From Porphyra umbilicalis (lineage: Eukaryota > Rhodophyta > Bangiophyceae > Bangiales > Bangiaceae): a DNA stretch of 64,000 nt. The stretch spans positions 124,001-188,000 of the forward strand of contig KV918768.1 of NCBI GenBank assembly GCA_002049455.2, written 5' to 3'. The notes beneath the pieces were generated by a model that made no database searches, was not told where the DNA came from, and saw nothing but the letters and a program-made list of their open reading frames with translations. Numbering within the stretch: the first letter of the stretch is position 1; each line of letters starts with the position of its first letter. Shown here piece after piece: positions 31,175 through 42,595 of this stretch. A program made the position numbers and the translations under genes.

Positions 31175-31353
31175 AGCATTACCACTAATGTCGGGCCAAT
31201 GCCATATTGAGCACACATTGCAGAAACGTGTCTTAAATTTGCCGTTGGCCAGTTCCCGGGGCGGGTAACAATGTCGAACGAGCACGCGGCGTTGCCAACG
31301 GAGGTCAAGCGAGTTAAAACGCGAATGTACTTGCGTCCGATTCGGAGTCGGAG

Positions 31354-31424
31354 CCGTTGGCCCCGGGGCCAACGAGTTGCCAACGGAGCCTCCGTTGGCA
31401 ACTCGTTGGCCCTGGGGCCAACGC
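31354..31424. repeat. Near-perfect ~70-bp palindrome
   Basis: Arms of about 34 bp (CGTTGGCCCCGGGGCCAACG then AGTTGCCAACGGAG) face their inverse across a 3-base centre, with one mismatch noticed. Each arm itself contains the smaller palindrome GTTGGCCCCGGGGCCAAC, so a cruciform with side hairpins is possible. Related GTTGGC words recur at 37040-37215. Confidence 0.85.
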
Positions 31425-31739
31425 ATTCTGTGCTCTGATTGATCTATCGCGGTTTCACAGGGTTGAATGAGTGACATGTGGCAGTTCATATTGTCCTCAG
31501 ATTGCCCAATTTATCATATTTTTGTTTCGACAGCCACCCACGGATGGAATATGGTACCTCCCGGAACTGGACGGCCGCGTGCCAGCTCGGCCCAAGGGTC
31601 CCGATCGTTGGAGCGTGTCACGTATGAATCATGCGGTGGCACGTGCCCGAACGTTGTGTCGGGTCTGTCAGACACGCGGCGCGTTCCCACTGACACTGGA
31701 AATACCAGAGGATCGGCGCTAATGAGGGGGGACACGAGG

Positions 31740-34170
31740 CGGGGCTGCGCCGAGCGGCCCCGCCTCAGGCCCTCCCCAGGCTGCGACGCGGCCGCTCAGG
31801 CCGCCACACGTGCCCGCGTGGCGGCCGTGGCCAGCGCCGGTGCTCGCCCGCCCCCCCCCCCCGCACCAAACGGCAGTGGGGGTGGCCCACGGCAGTGCCC
31901 ACGGCCGCCCTCACCACCAGCTCTGCACCAGCCACCCTTGCTCGCCCACGGCCGGCGCCGCCACCCCACCCACCGCCATCCCCGCAGTCACCGCCGCCCC
32001 CGGCGCCGTCGGCTACGTCCCCCCCGGCTGCAGCCGCCCTCGAGGCTGTCAGTCGTCGCCGACCGCGCCGCCCCCGGACCGGCGGCCTCCTCGTCGCCTC
32101 CGATGTCGGCCGCCGCCGTTCCCTGTCCCGCCGCCTTCCGCAGCCGCCACCCCTGTCGTCCGCACCTCCGCAGCCGCCAGCCGCTGCCGGCCCCTCCCCG
32201 GCAGCCCCCGCCACCGTTGTCCGCCACCGCCGGTGTCCGCGGTCGGCGGCCCCGCTGCCCCAGCCGCAGCTGCCTCCATCGGCCCCCCCCGCTGCCCCTG
32301 CCAACGCCGCCTGCTGCCGCCACGCTTCCCGCCGCCGACGTCCCCGCCCCCGCCGCCATCGGCCGCCGGCGCCGCCGCAACCCGCGCCGCCGTCTGGCGC
32401 TGGCCCCCCCACTGCCGCGCTCCCACCGCCGCCCCTACCGTCTCTTCCTCCCCTGCCGCCGACGACCGCCGCCGCCACCGGCCCCGCCGACTACGGCTTC
32501 GGCCGAGTGCCGTCCCCGCCCCTGCCACAGTCCCCGCCGTAGGCGAGCACCGTCCCCGCCGTCGCCGCCCCCGCCGCCGCCTTCGCCGCCGCGGACCGCC
32601 GCCGCCCCCGTCCCGACCGTCGCCACTCGCCCCCCCCGCCGCCGCCTCCGACCTTCGCCCCCGCCGTCGCCGCTGCCCCCGCCGCCGCAGACCGCCGACA
32701 CCACCTTCCCTGCCTTCCGCCGGCCCCGTTGACCGCCTCCCCCGCCTCCTCCCTCATCATCGCCGTCGCCCTCTGACCACGTTGAGGCCGTTGCCGTCCG
32801 CCCCCCGCACTGCGGCCGCCGACCGCCCGCCCAGCTCCCACCACCGCCGCGGACCCCGGCCTCGCCGACCGCCGCTACCTCCGTCGCGACCGTCGCCGCT
32901 CACCCCCCCCGCCGTAGCCTTCGACCGCCGGCCCCGCCGTCGCCGCTTCCACCGCCGCCGCAGACCGCCGCCCCCGTCGACCGCGGCCCCCCACCCCGCC
33001 CCCGTCCCCCCCGCTGCAGCCAGAGACCGAATACCCCGTCGGCGCCGCTCCCGTGGCCGCCACCACCTGCCGCCTTCCGCGCCCCCGCCGGCATCCCCGG
33101 AGCGGTCGACCACCGCCGCCGCCACATCCGCCGTCGACCGCCGCCTCCCGCCCCGCTTCCGCCGACCACCGGGGCTCCTGACGCCACCGGCGCCCCTGAC
33201 CGCCGTTCTCGCCCCCGCTGTCGCCCCCGCCGCGGCCGACCGCCGGCTCCGCCCTCCCCACGACCATAACAACCGCCGCTGACCGCCGCCCCCGCTTGCC
33301 CCGCTCCCCCGCCACAGACGCTGGAGTCGGCCGCTCCCGCCGTGTCTGCCGACGGAGTCGTCCACCGCCGCCCGCGCCACAGCCGCCCCCACCTCCTCAG
33401 AGGCCGCCGCCACCGCTGCCGTCGGGCACCGCCGCACCGCCGCCGATCGCGCCGCCGACGACCATCCGCATCGCCGCCCCGGCCTCTGCCGCTGTTGGCT
33501 GGCACAGCCCCCGCCGCCCCTGCCGCCGTCAGTGGCGGCCTCCCCAACAGACGCCGCCGATTCCACCGCCGTCGGCCCGCCCCGCCGCCCCTGCCCCCGT
33601 CTCCAGCAGTCGCAGTCCCCCCGCCCTCCCCTCCGCACCCGCCACCGCCCTTCTCGCCGTCGCCGCCCCCTCCCCGTCTGCCACCGGCCGCCGCCAGACC
33701 CGCCCGCACCTGCCGCTGTCTGCAGCCGCCTCGGGCGGTCCCGCAGCTCTTGAAGCCCCCGCCGCCGTTGGGCAGTGCGCAGCCCGCCCCAGCGTCGGTT
33801 GTTCGCCTCCCCGCCCGTCACTGCCTCTTCGCCCAGTGACTGGCCGCAGCCTCCCATGCCGGCATTTCCTCCGTCTGCCCGCCCCCGCCGCCACCGCGCT
33901 CGCCCGAGCCGTCCCCACCGCTATCTGCGTCCGCCATTGCCCCCGCCACCGCTGCCACCTCCCCCACCCCCCTCGCCCCCGCCACACGCGTCGCTCCGTC
34001 TCCGAGTGCCGCCAATCCGGCCCCCGGCGCAACTTGCCGCTGGCCCAGCCGCCTTCACCGCCGCGGTGGCCAACCCTACAGTCTCCGCGGACCTCGGATG
34101 CCGCCCCAGCGGATACCCCCGCCACAGGGCGGTTCCGCGCGCGCTGGCGTCGCCGAGCCCCCCTCCACAC
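31740..34170. other. Low-complexity CCG/CGC-rich DNA, ~2.4 kb
   Basis: Almost free of stops in five or six frames, giving Pro/Arg/Ala-rich ORFs up to 490 codons on both strands. The composition resembles an expanded and mutated trinucleotide array. No frame shows a domain, so none is called as a gene, although a disordered protein cannot be excluded. Confidence 0.6.
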
Positions 34171-34856
34171 GCCTAGTTAAGGCTGCCCTTCTGGGTCTGA
34201 GCTTTACACATGCCTGATGAAAGCCAGTCTGCAACGTGCTAAAGATCCACTGGTCGAGAGCGATTGGGACGCTCCCCCCCCGCGTCCCAATTTTCTGGGA
34301 CGCGTCCCAATTTTCTAGGCCTTCACAGCCTCTGTGAGACGAGCACGTAGTTCATAACCCAGGATGATCCGCGGACGGCTTGTCGTGATCCACGGCGGAT
34401 CCCGTCTTGCCCGCGCTTTTCTGCGCCTGTCGCTACAGGCGCTTTCACGGGTGGCTTCGCAGTCGCTGTACAGTTGCTGTCTTACTGTGGTGGGGCTCAA
34501 CATGGAGGATGACGATGACGACCTGACGTAAGTTTAGTCGATGTGTGCCCGTTGAAGATACCAATTGAGGGGGGGGCGGGGGGGCAAGGAGCCGGGATGA
34601 GACACACATTTGCACGCTGCAGATATGATGAGATAAAAAGGCTCACCTCCTCTTCCCTACCCTCCCTCTATTCGCGGCACAGCTCCACTGGTCATCCCGT
34701 ACCGTTCCCATGTATGGTTCTCTTTCTCGTGACAAACATAGGGCAACGATAACAGATATCGCGCAGGCATTTCGCGGCAGGATATGGGCGTACCAAAGCG
34801 TTGACTGCCATGGCCTTCTCCTCAAGCCAACTGCGGGGCAGGAGTGGGCAAAGTGG

Positions 34857-35310
34857 GCATTAAACTGTGACAACACCCCGGCGTTCCTCTCAGCGAGACC
34901 TATCAGATGCGCCGAAGAACAGTCGGAACGCAATAATATAGCCGAAGTTATATCCGATTGCCATCCGATGAATGGAAGCGTCCTGCTCGAAGCGCACATT
35001 GGATCGGTATGGACGCTTCAGGTCACGCACCCAGAAGCTCCCCCTATGCCTGACAGAGTAACGCGGGGCCCCTGAGCCCTTTTCTGAAGTCAAAAAATGA
35101 ATCCGAGCACCTCCGGCACTCTGGTAGCCACGTGCATTCGTGTGCCGCTCTTACACAAAAACGCCGACCGGCTGCTCTTGAGACAAGTCGGCATTACTTT
35201 GACAACACCCCTGCGTTCTTCTCAACGAGACCTATCAGATGCGCCAAAGAACAGTCGGAACGCGTTTATAGAGCCGGAGTTATGTCCCATCGCCAGTCGA
35301 TAGAAGCGCA
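34857..35310 (+). repeat. Direct repeat pair, ~120 bp
   Basis: 34857-34980 and 35192-35310 share GACAACACCCC, GAGACCTATCAGATGCGCC and GAACAGTCGGAACGC in the same order and spacing, with roughly 20% differences by eye. No coding content. Confidence 0.7.
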
Positions 35311-38301
35311 GCGTCGTAGATGTTGCTCCGCCCTTTCCTTCCCGCGTGCGTAAGATGACGTTCGGGACCATTTGCGGGGTCCGTGATGGATTCAATTCCA
35401 GTCCGTTTTTGCATCATACAATCAAAACCACCACGTCTGCACCGGCTCCTGATTGCCAACCTGAGCAGTGGAGGCTGTACACGTTGAGTGTCGGCATGAA
35501 ACAAGTGTGCCTTTTTTGAAGGATAACCGCGATTGCTGACAACGGCGAGGGCGACCAATGGTCTGTCGCATTTGAAGCAGTGACCAACCGTGACCAACAT
35601 TACTCTTGAAATCCCAGAAGAGCAGGTACACTGGGTCTTAACTAGGCGTGGCCAAACCCCAGTAAAGCGTGGGCCTGTGAGTTCAAATGGAGCCTTCTGA
35701 TTGTCAGAGAGTGCTCGCAATGACGTGCCATTCTGTTGTTTTCTCGCAGACCGAGAGACAGAGAAGCAGACCTTCCAGGCCGAACAAAAAGGGACACCCA
35801 TGTTCGGTAGATGGTCTTGTTCTTATTGTACTTTGTCATGCGTTTTTCTCTCACATAAGCTTGTCGCGTCCCTCTACCTTACGGCCTCTTAGTAGCCATA
35901 ACACTGGAAAAACGGGGTTATAACTGGGATATCGCCCCCCCCCTGCGGCGCAGAGGCACTCCCCCAGCGCGTCGGGGGCGGAGGCCTCGAGGCAGACGGC
36001 GCAGAGGCATGATGCGGCCACGTCATTCAGCAGCGCCGGCGTGAGGGTGAGGGGGGCGGGGGGCGCTCGCGCGCACAGCCGGCGGGCTGTTCCCGACTCA
36101 GTGCGATGGCTGCCGCCGTAGCGGCAGCCGCATCGACCGAAAGTGGCAACCCCCCCGCGTGTGGCCAAACGGAGGCTCTCCCGCGGGCCAGAGCGATCCC
36201 GCCTACCGCAGGCGGCCACCACCCGGCGCTGTCCTCAGAGCGGAGGCGTCTGTTGCCCACCTGTCGGTGACTGCGGGTTGTATCTACCCCGGCCACCGGG
36301 ACGCTGCTGTGTGGTTGCGGACGGGGTAACTGCGGGGGAGGGTCGAAGGGGCGGGTCAGGGGGCGGCGCTGGCAGGGTCGAGAGAAGTGTGGGCTCTGTA
36401 TTGGCTGACAAGCGCCGATTGGACGTCAAAGCCAGCAGCTACGTACATGCATTGACGAGCCAGTGCATGGTTCAACAGGGATCCTGGTGCCTGGCCTGTC
36501 GACGTTTCCCCTCCCACAGGTATCAAAAGTGCCCACAACAGCACGGGGCACCCACACCGGCGCACAAACACGCACTCAGAAGTGCCTGGATGTCGATCAG
36601 TGCCCTCCATTGACACTTTCTGGCCCTGCCTGGCTTGTTTTGGACAGCCCAGCCCCGTGACCAGCGTCCCAGCGCCTTCGAAACCACCCCCCACTCAGCG
36701 TAAGGTGGAACGCACACAGTAGAGAGCGACACGCACACGGCTCTTGGGCCCCTCGCTAGCGCAAATCAGCAGGCGACTGTGGCCGCATACGACCGTTCGA
36801 CCGGGATGACTCAGCTTCCAAGGCCTTGCACAACCTGAGGAGGTGCGACCGCAACACACGTCACGCACTCGTGCGGATTCGATCCAAATTCGTACCGAAA
36901 GGCCTCCACGTGTCTCGCTAGATTGCCTTGATTTGGGCGCTTTGGGCTCCGTTCACACGCTTTCCGTGACATGTTCGACAGCTATTCGACGGACGCCTCT
37001 TCATTTCGATACTGGCGACGACGCTGATACGTGTCCTCCGTTGGCAACCACCCAGTGCGGCCAACAACGTCAAGGCCAACGGCGCTCAGATCTTCGAAAG
37101 GTAGCCCACTTTATTTCTCCCATTACATTGCCCGTTGGCAACGCGTTGGCCCGTTGGCAACTGACCACTCGCAGGGCCACACGTAGCGGTTTCATTTCAC
37201 CGTTTCAGACCGTTGGCCCGACATTGGTGGGAGTGCTCTAAGGAAACCTGCAGGTACTTAGGCTCATGACAGCACAGCAGCCAACCGCTGACATACATGT
37301 GGCTGCCTAAGGACGCGGACTTGGTTCTAGAATGGAATAGCCGATAGCGATAGCCTCAGTTGTTGGCAATGCTCTCACCGCAACTGTCGTAAAAGAGTTC
37401 CAAATCGGCCTCTACGACCCCGCAGCGGCGAGCAACCAGCGCTAAGTTGTTGAACCCGCCGGGGGATGTGGATCGTGCCGCAACCCCCTCCTGTCGCGGG
37501 CGTCGGGAAGCCGCTTTTCCGCGCGGGATGCATCGTTCTTTGGCGCACGCCGCAGCAGTTAGTCGAATGGGCAATCACAATATCACAGCCATTCCCCATT
37601 GCCGGTCATAGGAGGACAGCTTCTGCTCAGGTGTGTGGCAGTAAATACCGTCAAGTCGCATGGATGGAAAGCTAAGTCTGAAAAATAGATACTTGTACAG
37701 CACTTCGACACCCCGTGCATGACTTGATACGCATGGGCTTGTACTTCACGCCCTTCACGTGATTGGGAAGTCACGTTTCACGTGATCGCAAGCACGTTTT
37801 TTAACGTGATCACTCATCACGCCGAAGCAGAAAAGGGCTCGAACTGGGGCGTGATCTCATAGAATAAATACGCCGCCGACGAGCTTAACATAGTGCAGTC
37901 CAATGCACTGGACGGTGGGCGGGGGCGCACTGCTGCGGCCCAAGACGATCAGCCCACCGGCCGTCGCACGCCGCCCCAAGCGCCACGGGGTTGGCCCCCT
38001 CCTAGACGGGTGCCCCTCCCACATTGTCTGCGTCGGTGGCTGCGGCTGCGACGGCAGCTTCTGCTTCTGCAGTTGCCTCTGTTTTACAGCGACAGTGATG
38101 CCGAGACTGCCTGCCCGCCGTCCGTCATCGTAATTCCCCCCCCTCCTGCCCATGGGGCGAAGCCACGCGTCTTCCCCTTCAACCTCTTTGACATAGAGTC
38201 GTACTTGAAGGATGCCAAGGCAGCCTTCGGTCTGTGATTGATTGGTTCTATACAGCCCCAAAGCAGTTCACATTGATCGCCGCCAGTCCGAAAGGATGCT
38301 A
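35311..38301. other. No supported gene; repeat fragments
   Basis: Short overlapping ORFs only. A minus ORF near 36000-36200 contains C-L-C-A-V-C-L-E, which is too little to call a RING or other zinc domain. The block at 37243-37375 repeats 30432-30558, and 37378-37430 is a fragment of the palindromic TA element. GTTGGC words near 37040-37215 recall the palindrome at 31354. Confidence 0.35.
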
Positions 38302-38929
38302 TGGTGCGTGTCCCAAAAATGAGACATCGCGGTTTTTTCTTTTTTTCTCGGCCCACTGGCCTTCTGCAACGGTCCGAAAATGTAATGTGACCCACTCGGT
38401 CCCACTGTGCTTCCAGAACGGCCCCTGACAGTGATAGCAGAGGCGGCACCTCCTGACGTGTCATGGGGGAAAGTGTCATTCATTGCAGCTTCGACAAGTG
38501 ACGATCACGCGCCCCAATCAAATGCACGGATACTAGAGCAGGCATGTGTTGACAGTTCGTGCACGAAGAAAAGGGCACGACCTTACCAATAAAAACGTGG
38601 AAAAAAAACCCATGTAGCCCCCTGTGAAGAAAACATGATTTGGGACACCCCTCATCGAAGCTCCAGTTAGCACATGAGCTTTGGCGTTGCAAACCTGTAA
38701 CCCCAAGAACCTGAAAAAGACTGGCTCCAAGATCGGGGCTATCTGAGAGGTCCACAGAACAGGGCCCACAGGCGGGTACTAAGGAGTTGTCAGCCAAGCA
38801 CGCGTCGGGAGAGGCTCTTTCCATGGAGGCCAGTCGAGAATTTTCTCGTACCCCACGCCGCCTGGCCCCGTGCAGTGATGTGTCAGTCCTTCAGAAAACG
38901 CGCATGTCTCATTTTTGGGACACGCACCA
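38302..38929. mobile_element. 628-bp TA-flanked inverted-repeat element (family D)
   Basis: Begins TGGTGCGTGTCCCAAAAATG and ends with the inverse, CATTTTTGGGACACGCACCA in pattern (one base differing), flanked by TA at 38300-38301 and 38930-38931. There is no transposase motif inside. The ends and TA duplication fit a Tc1/mariner-type non-autonomous element. Confidence 0.8.
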
Positions 38930-38951
38930 TACCTGTGCGCGTTCACGCCCC

Positions 38952-39030
38952 CAAAAGGGGCGTGATTAGGGCGTGATCGGGCGTGATCGGGCGTGACACG
39001 CCCACACGCCCCGGGTTTTGGGGCGTGAAA
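38952..39030. repeat. GGGCGTGATC short tandem and inverted repeats
   Basis: Several copies of GGGCGTGATC in a row, then ACACGCCC and GGGGCGTGAA, forming small hairpins. Possibly the subterminal part of another element. Confidence 0.55.
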
Positions 39031-39687
39031 TACAAGCCTACGTTGGGGGGAAGGGAGAGCTCGTACGCACTTGTTGAGCATATGCATACTCTGGCATTTG
39101 GGCACTCACACTATGGCCCTGTACACCATGGGAGGCGCTTCTGAAGACGCTTCTGATGCACCCCAAAAGTCGGTGCACAATGCCCGGATGTGACCGTGTA
39201 CATGTTTTAACGAGTTTTTGACAAGAAAAACGCTCCACAGAGGCCTTTACGAGGGGTTGTGCAATTTCTGAACGAGGAATGCGAGTGAAAAACGAGCTGG
39301 TGGTGGATCCAGCAACAAGGGGCACTGCGCTGGTTGCACAAGCGCTGAGGCGATGCGCCCTTGGCCAGACGAGAACTGCCATCGTCAGAACAGTGGACAC
39401 TTGAACGGGAGCCTGAACGGGAGTCCTCCCGATCAAGAAGCCCTTGACCGGAAGGTTTCCCGTCTAGGCGTCTGTGCTGTAACAAAGGCCTGAACGGGAG
39501 GAGTTCCCCTTCAGGGCAGCTGTGCCAGGCCCTGAACCGTCTCGTGGCTGATCGCGAGGTCATGCAAGACTGTCGCACTAATTCAAGCCAATGATATCCC
39601 TGCAATGGATTGCGAAGACGTAAACTGTCCAGGTCAGGGTCCTGCACGGGCCTGGGTGCCTCTTGCCATCGACGATGCGCTGCACAG

Positions 39688-40069
39688 TAGGGTTGCTCAG
39701 AACGCCCGGGGCGTCGTTAAGGGCGTCGTTAAGGGCGTCACCAGGGCGTCATTTGGGCGTCGTGCGCCCCTAACGCCCCAACTCAAAAGGGCGTCAACAA
39801 GGTGTCGCGAAAAGGAAGTTTTCAGGGGGGTCCACATGATTCAGCAGGTGGCGGCTGTGCACCTTGGTTGGGGACAGGCACCCAGTCTGGACACAAAAAT
39901 GAGATATGAGAGCGCGATATGGATGCTACTTGAACGATATGGCGAATGTTGAGGGTGCTACTTGGGGCGTCGTGAGGGCGTTTTGGCTGCCTAATGGGGC
40001 GTCAGTAAGGCGTCATATCCGTCGCGCGCCCCTGACGCCCCCGAAATAGGGGCGTCGTGTGCAACCCTA
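39688..40069 (+). mobile_element. hAT-type MITE (GGGCGTC family), 382 bp, perfect 8-bp TSD
   Basis: Begins TAGGGTTGCTCAGAACGCCC and ends GGGGCGTCGTGTGCAACCCTA in inverse, flanked by CTGCACAG on both sides (39680-39687, 40070-40077). Same family as 22682-23051 and the interrupted 58850-61729, which share the middle GCAGGTGGCGGCTGTG. Non-coding. Confidence 0.93.
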
Positions 40070-40452
40070 CTGCACAGAAAGTCGGCGCCAAGGCGTGTTC
40101 TCGGACCTGAGGTGCACGCACGAGACCGCGGCCGCCGCTCCAGAACTTACCCCGAGTTGCTCTGTAAAGTCGATCGATGACCGAAGATTTATGTACTTCG
40201 TGAGACGACGAATGATGTCTAGCATACATGAGAATGGCCGGCCAATAAAAGTGAGCTATGCCACACGTAGCCCTCGTGGTACGTCGGACGTCTCCATGGA
40301 AAAAACGGACTTATCTGGTCGATTGGAGACAACTCAAGAGTGACAGGCTGAAGCCTCCGATGACCTGACCCTCCACCACCGCGCCGCCGGCGAGCAAGAC
40401 CACTGCAGTCGTCATCCGAGATCGGAGCGCCCGTGTCGATCGCTCCCGGCTC

Positions 40453-41090
40453 TTGCTGTCGTGCACCAACGTCCCCCTCCCCAACTGGGCGACCCCCTAC
40501 CATGCTGGGTCTTTGAGCCAGTCTTCCAACACGTATGTTGCGCGCTGTTTGTGGTTGGATCCTCTCCTGTCTATCGTTCGTTTGTCTGTCATTGCGTGTC
40601 TTCCATCGAGGTCATTGCACCGGATGTTGCACTACCGTACAGGGAGCCCTCGTTCACTGCCATCTGTGGTAGCTCGCATCTGACTCGTGCCTACATGTGC
40701 TACCGTCCATGCATGTTTTTCCCCTGCGTGTCGTGTATGTCTTTCTCCCACTTCCTGATTGGATTTCTCTCTCCCCCCTCCTCCCTACGTCCGTCGCCCG
40801 CTTCCTGCCCCCTATCTCGTACGTCCCCTGTTTTGTCCCGTCGTATCGTTGCTCTTGTTTTTTAGTCTTCCCCTCTCTCGATATGTCGAGCTCTCGTTTG
40901 ATGTGGGTTTGGATGGTACGGCATCTGCCGCGGTCTTTGTGCCTTGTTCTCGGTACTACCTGCCGACTGGCTCCCCCACTTGTGTTGCTGCCGCCGTTGG
41001 TACATGGTCAGCTATGATGGGTGCACCGTTTGGTTGTCCTCATGGCCGTACACCCATCCGTAGTCCCTCCAGAAATAAAGCAGAGCAGCA
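40453..41090 (+). other. Possible degraded coding remnant, unidentified
   Basis: Two ORFs in different frames (40461-40865 and 40759-41121) are less repetitive and less GC-rich than most here; they read, for example, YVELSFDVGLDGTASAAVFV. An AATAAA follows near 41074. This could be a decayed retrocopy or gene fragment, but no family is recognised. Confidence 0.2.
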
Positions 41091-41121
41091 TCAACGAGCA
41101 GTGTGCATGGGCCGCCAGTAA

Positions 41122-42453
41122 CCTGTCATCGTCTAGAGATTAGCGCAGTAAATATCGACCCTGGTTAACAGAAGTAATAAGGGTGTGTCTCGCGATCTGG
41201 TAATGTCCGACCTCGAGATCAGGTCCGTGCACCTGAACAACGTTTGTATTTAACAGGAGTTCCCTTGTTCAGGCTCCGTGCGTAACAGGGGCCTGAACGG
41301 GATTTCCTCCCGTTCAGGATGACCATAGTTCTGACGATCCATGAAGCACGCGGTCGTTCAGAGGCACGCGAGCCGCGAACCACCCCCAATTCACGACGTT
41401 CGTCTTCCTGTATGAGGTTGCCGTGGCACTTCGGCGCTTGGCGCATGCCGCTTGTCCGCAGACACCGGCACGCGCCCAGGGCAGCCCAAAAGCCAAATCA
41501 CCGGGTGCTGCCGTGCGGCGCGAGGTGCATTGTTGCTCATTCCAACCACGGGACTGCTACAGGACCCTCCCCACTGTGCCGCGTGCGCAAGCACATCCAC
41601 CCACACAGCGCGTTGATGAAATCTCGTGTCAGGTTCCAAGGTATCTGCAACAAGGCCGAACCGTATTGCTGCTCGACCCCTTTGCGTTCAGAGAGAGATC
41701 GAAAATGAGTACATAACTCCTCTTTGCCCAATCTTTAAGGAGAAGTTCACATCCTTCGAGACATATGTTGCGAGACTCGCCGCAATGATCCCTCGGAGGT
41801 CTCGGGGAAGAAGTGGAGCAAGACCCTGACGGAGGAAAGGATGTGACACCGGCCAGCATTGAGGATACATGCCAAAGATGCATTGAAAGACACGGTCGCT
41901 TTATTGTTGCTCGGCGCGGGCACGGGTGGCAGAGCAGACACGAAATCGATAAGAAAGCCACGGTGTGCTACAGAGTCACGCAGACATGTAGCTAACTGCA
42001 CACAGCCGCAAACTCTGACAGAGCTACAGGCCACCGGACAACAGCAAGCTCACCATGTCAGCGACTCGCGGACACCACGCATGCATGTGCGTATGACACA
42101 AGTTACTCGACTTCGATGTCAGCAACACCCATTGGTTTGCAAAGAAACAGAAGCCAAGAAAGAGGAAGCCATCGCACATATGCATGGTAAGGATACATGG
42201 GGGACGGGCGAGCGAACACGAAAAAGAAGTACGTGGTCAGTTCATCCAACCCATCCACCACCCACCCACCGCGCGCGTCACACTATCCACACTGCGCCAG
42301 TGTGGATCCCCACCCAATCGCCACCACCACTAGTCCAGCGACTGCAAACGTCGTCCGGCCCGTCGTAGAGTGACTCCCCCCCGCCCCCGTGCGAGCTGGA
42401 GAGAATGCGTGGGATGGAGGGGATGCAGATAAGAATACGACAGGAACGAGGGC
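41122..42453. other. No supported gene
   Basis: Short overlapping ORFs on both strands. CCTGAACGGGA words near 41290-41330 also occur near 39400-39520, suggesting remnants of one repeat family. Confidence 0.35.
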
Positions 42454-42595
42454 GGTCGGCAGGAGGGTGGGCGGGGCGATCGAACAGAGGGTGGCCGGGG
42501 CTTCCGGCCAGGAGGGTGGGTGGGGCGGTCGACCAGAGGGTGGGCGGGGCGGTCCGCCAGGAGGGTGGGCCGAGCGGTCGGCCAGGAGAGCGAGC
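42454..42595. repeat. ~26-bp G-rich minisatellite, about six units
   Basis: Imperfect units of the form CGGTCGGCCAGGAGGGTGGG-CGGGG in tandem. The plus strand is guanine-rich with regularly spaced GGG runs, so G-quadruplex formation is conceivable. Confidence 0.75.

Noticed and set aside
31467..33282. 421- and 490-codon Pro/Arg-rich ORFs
   Set aside because: All frames are open in this CCG-rich block on both strands, so ORF length carries no information.
35851..36222. Possible RING/zinc-binding protein on the minus strand
   Set aside because: Only one short C-L-C-A-V-C-L-E string; the remaining ligand pairs are absent.
38952..39030. Possible CRISPR-like array from repeated GGGCGTGATC
   Set aside because: Units are about 10-12 bp with no spacers; it is a simple tandem repeat in a eukaryotic context.
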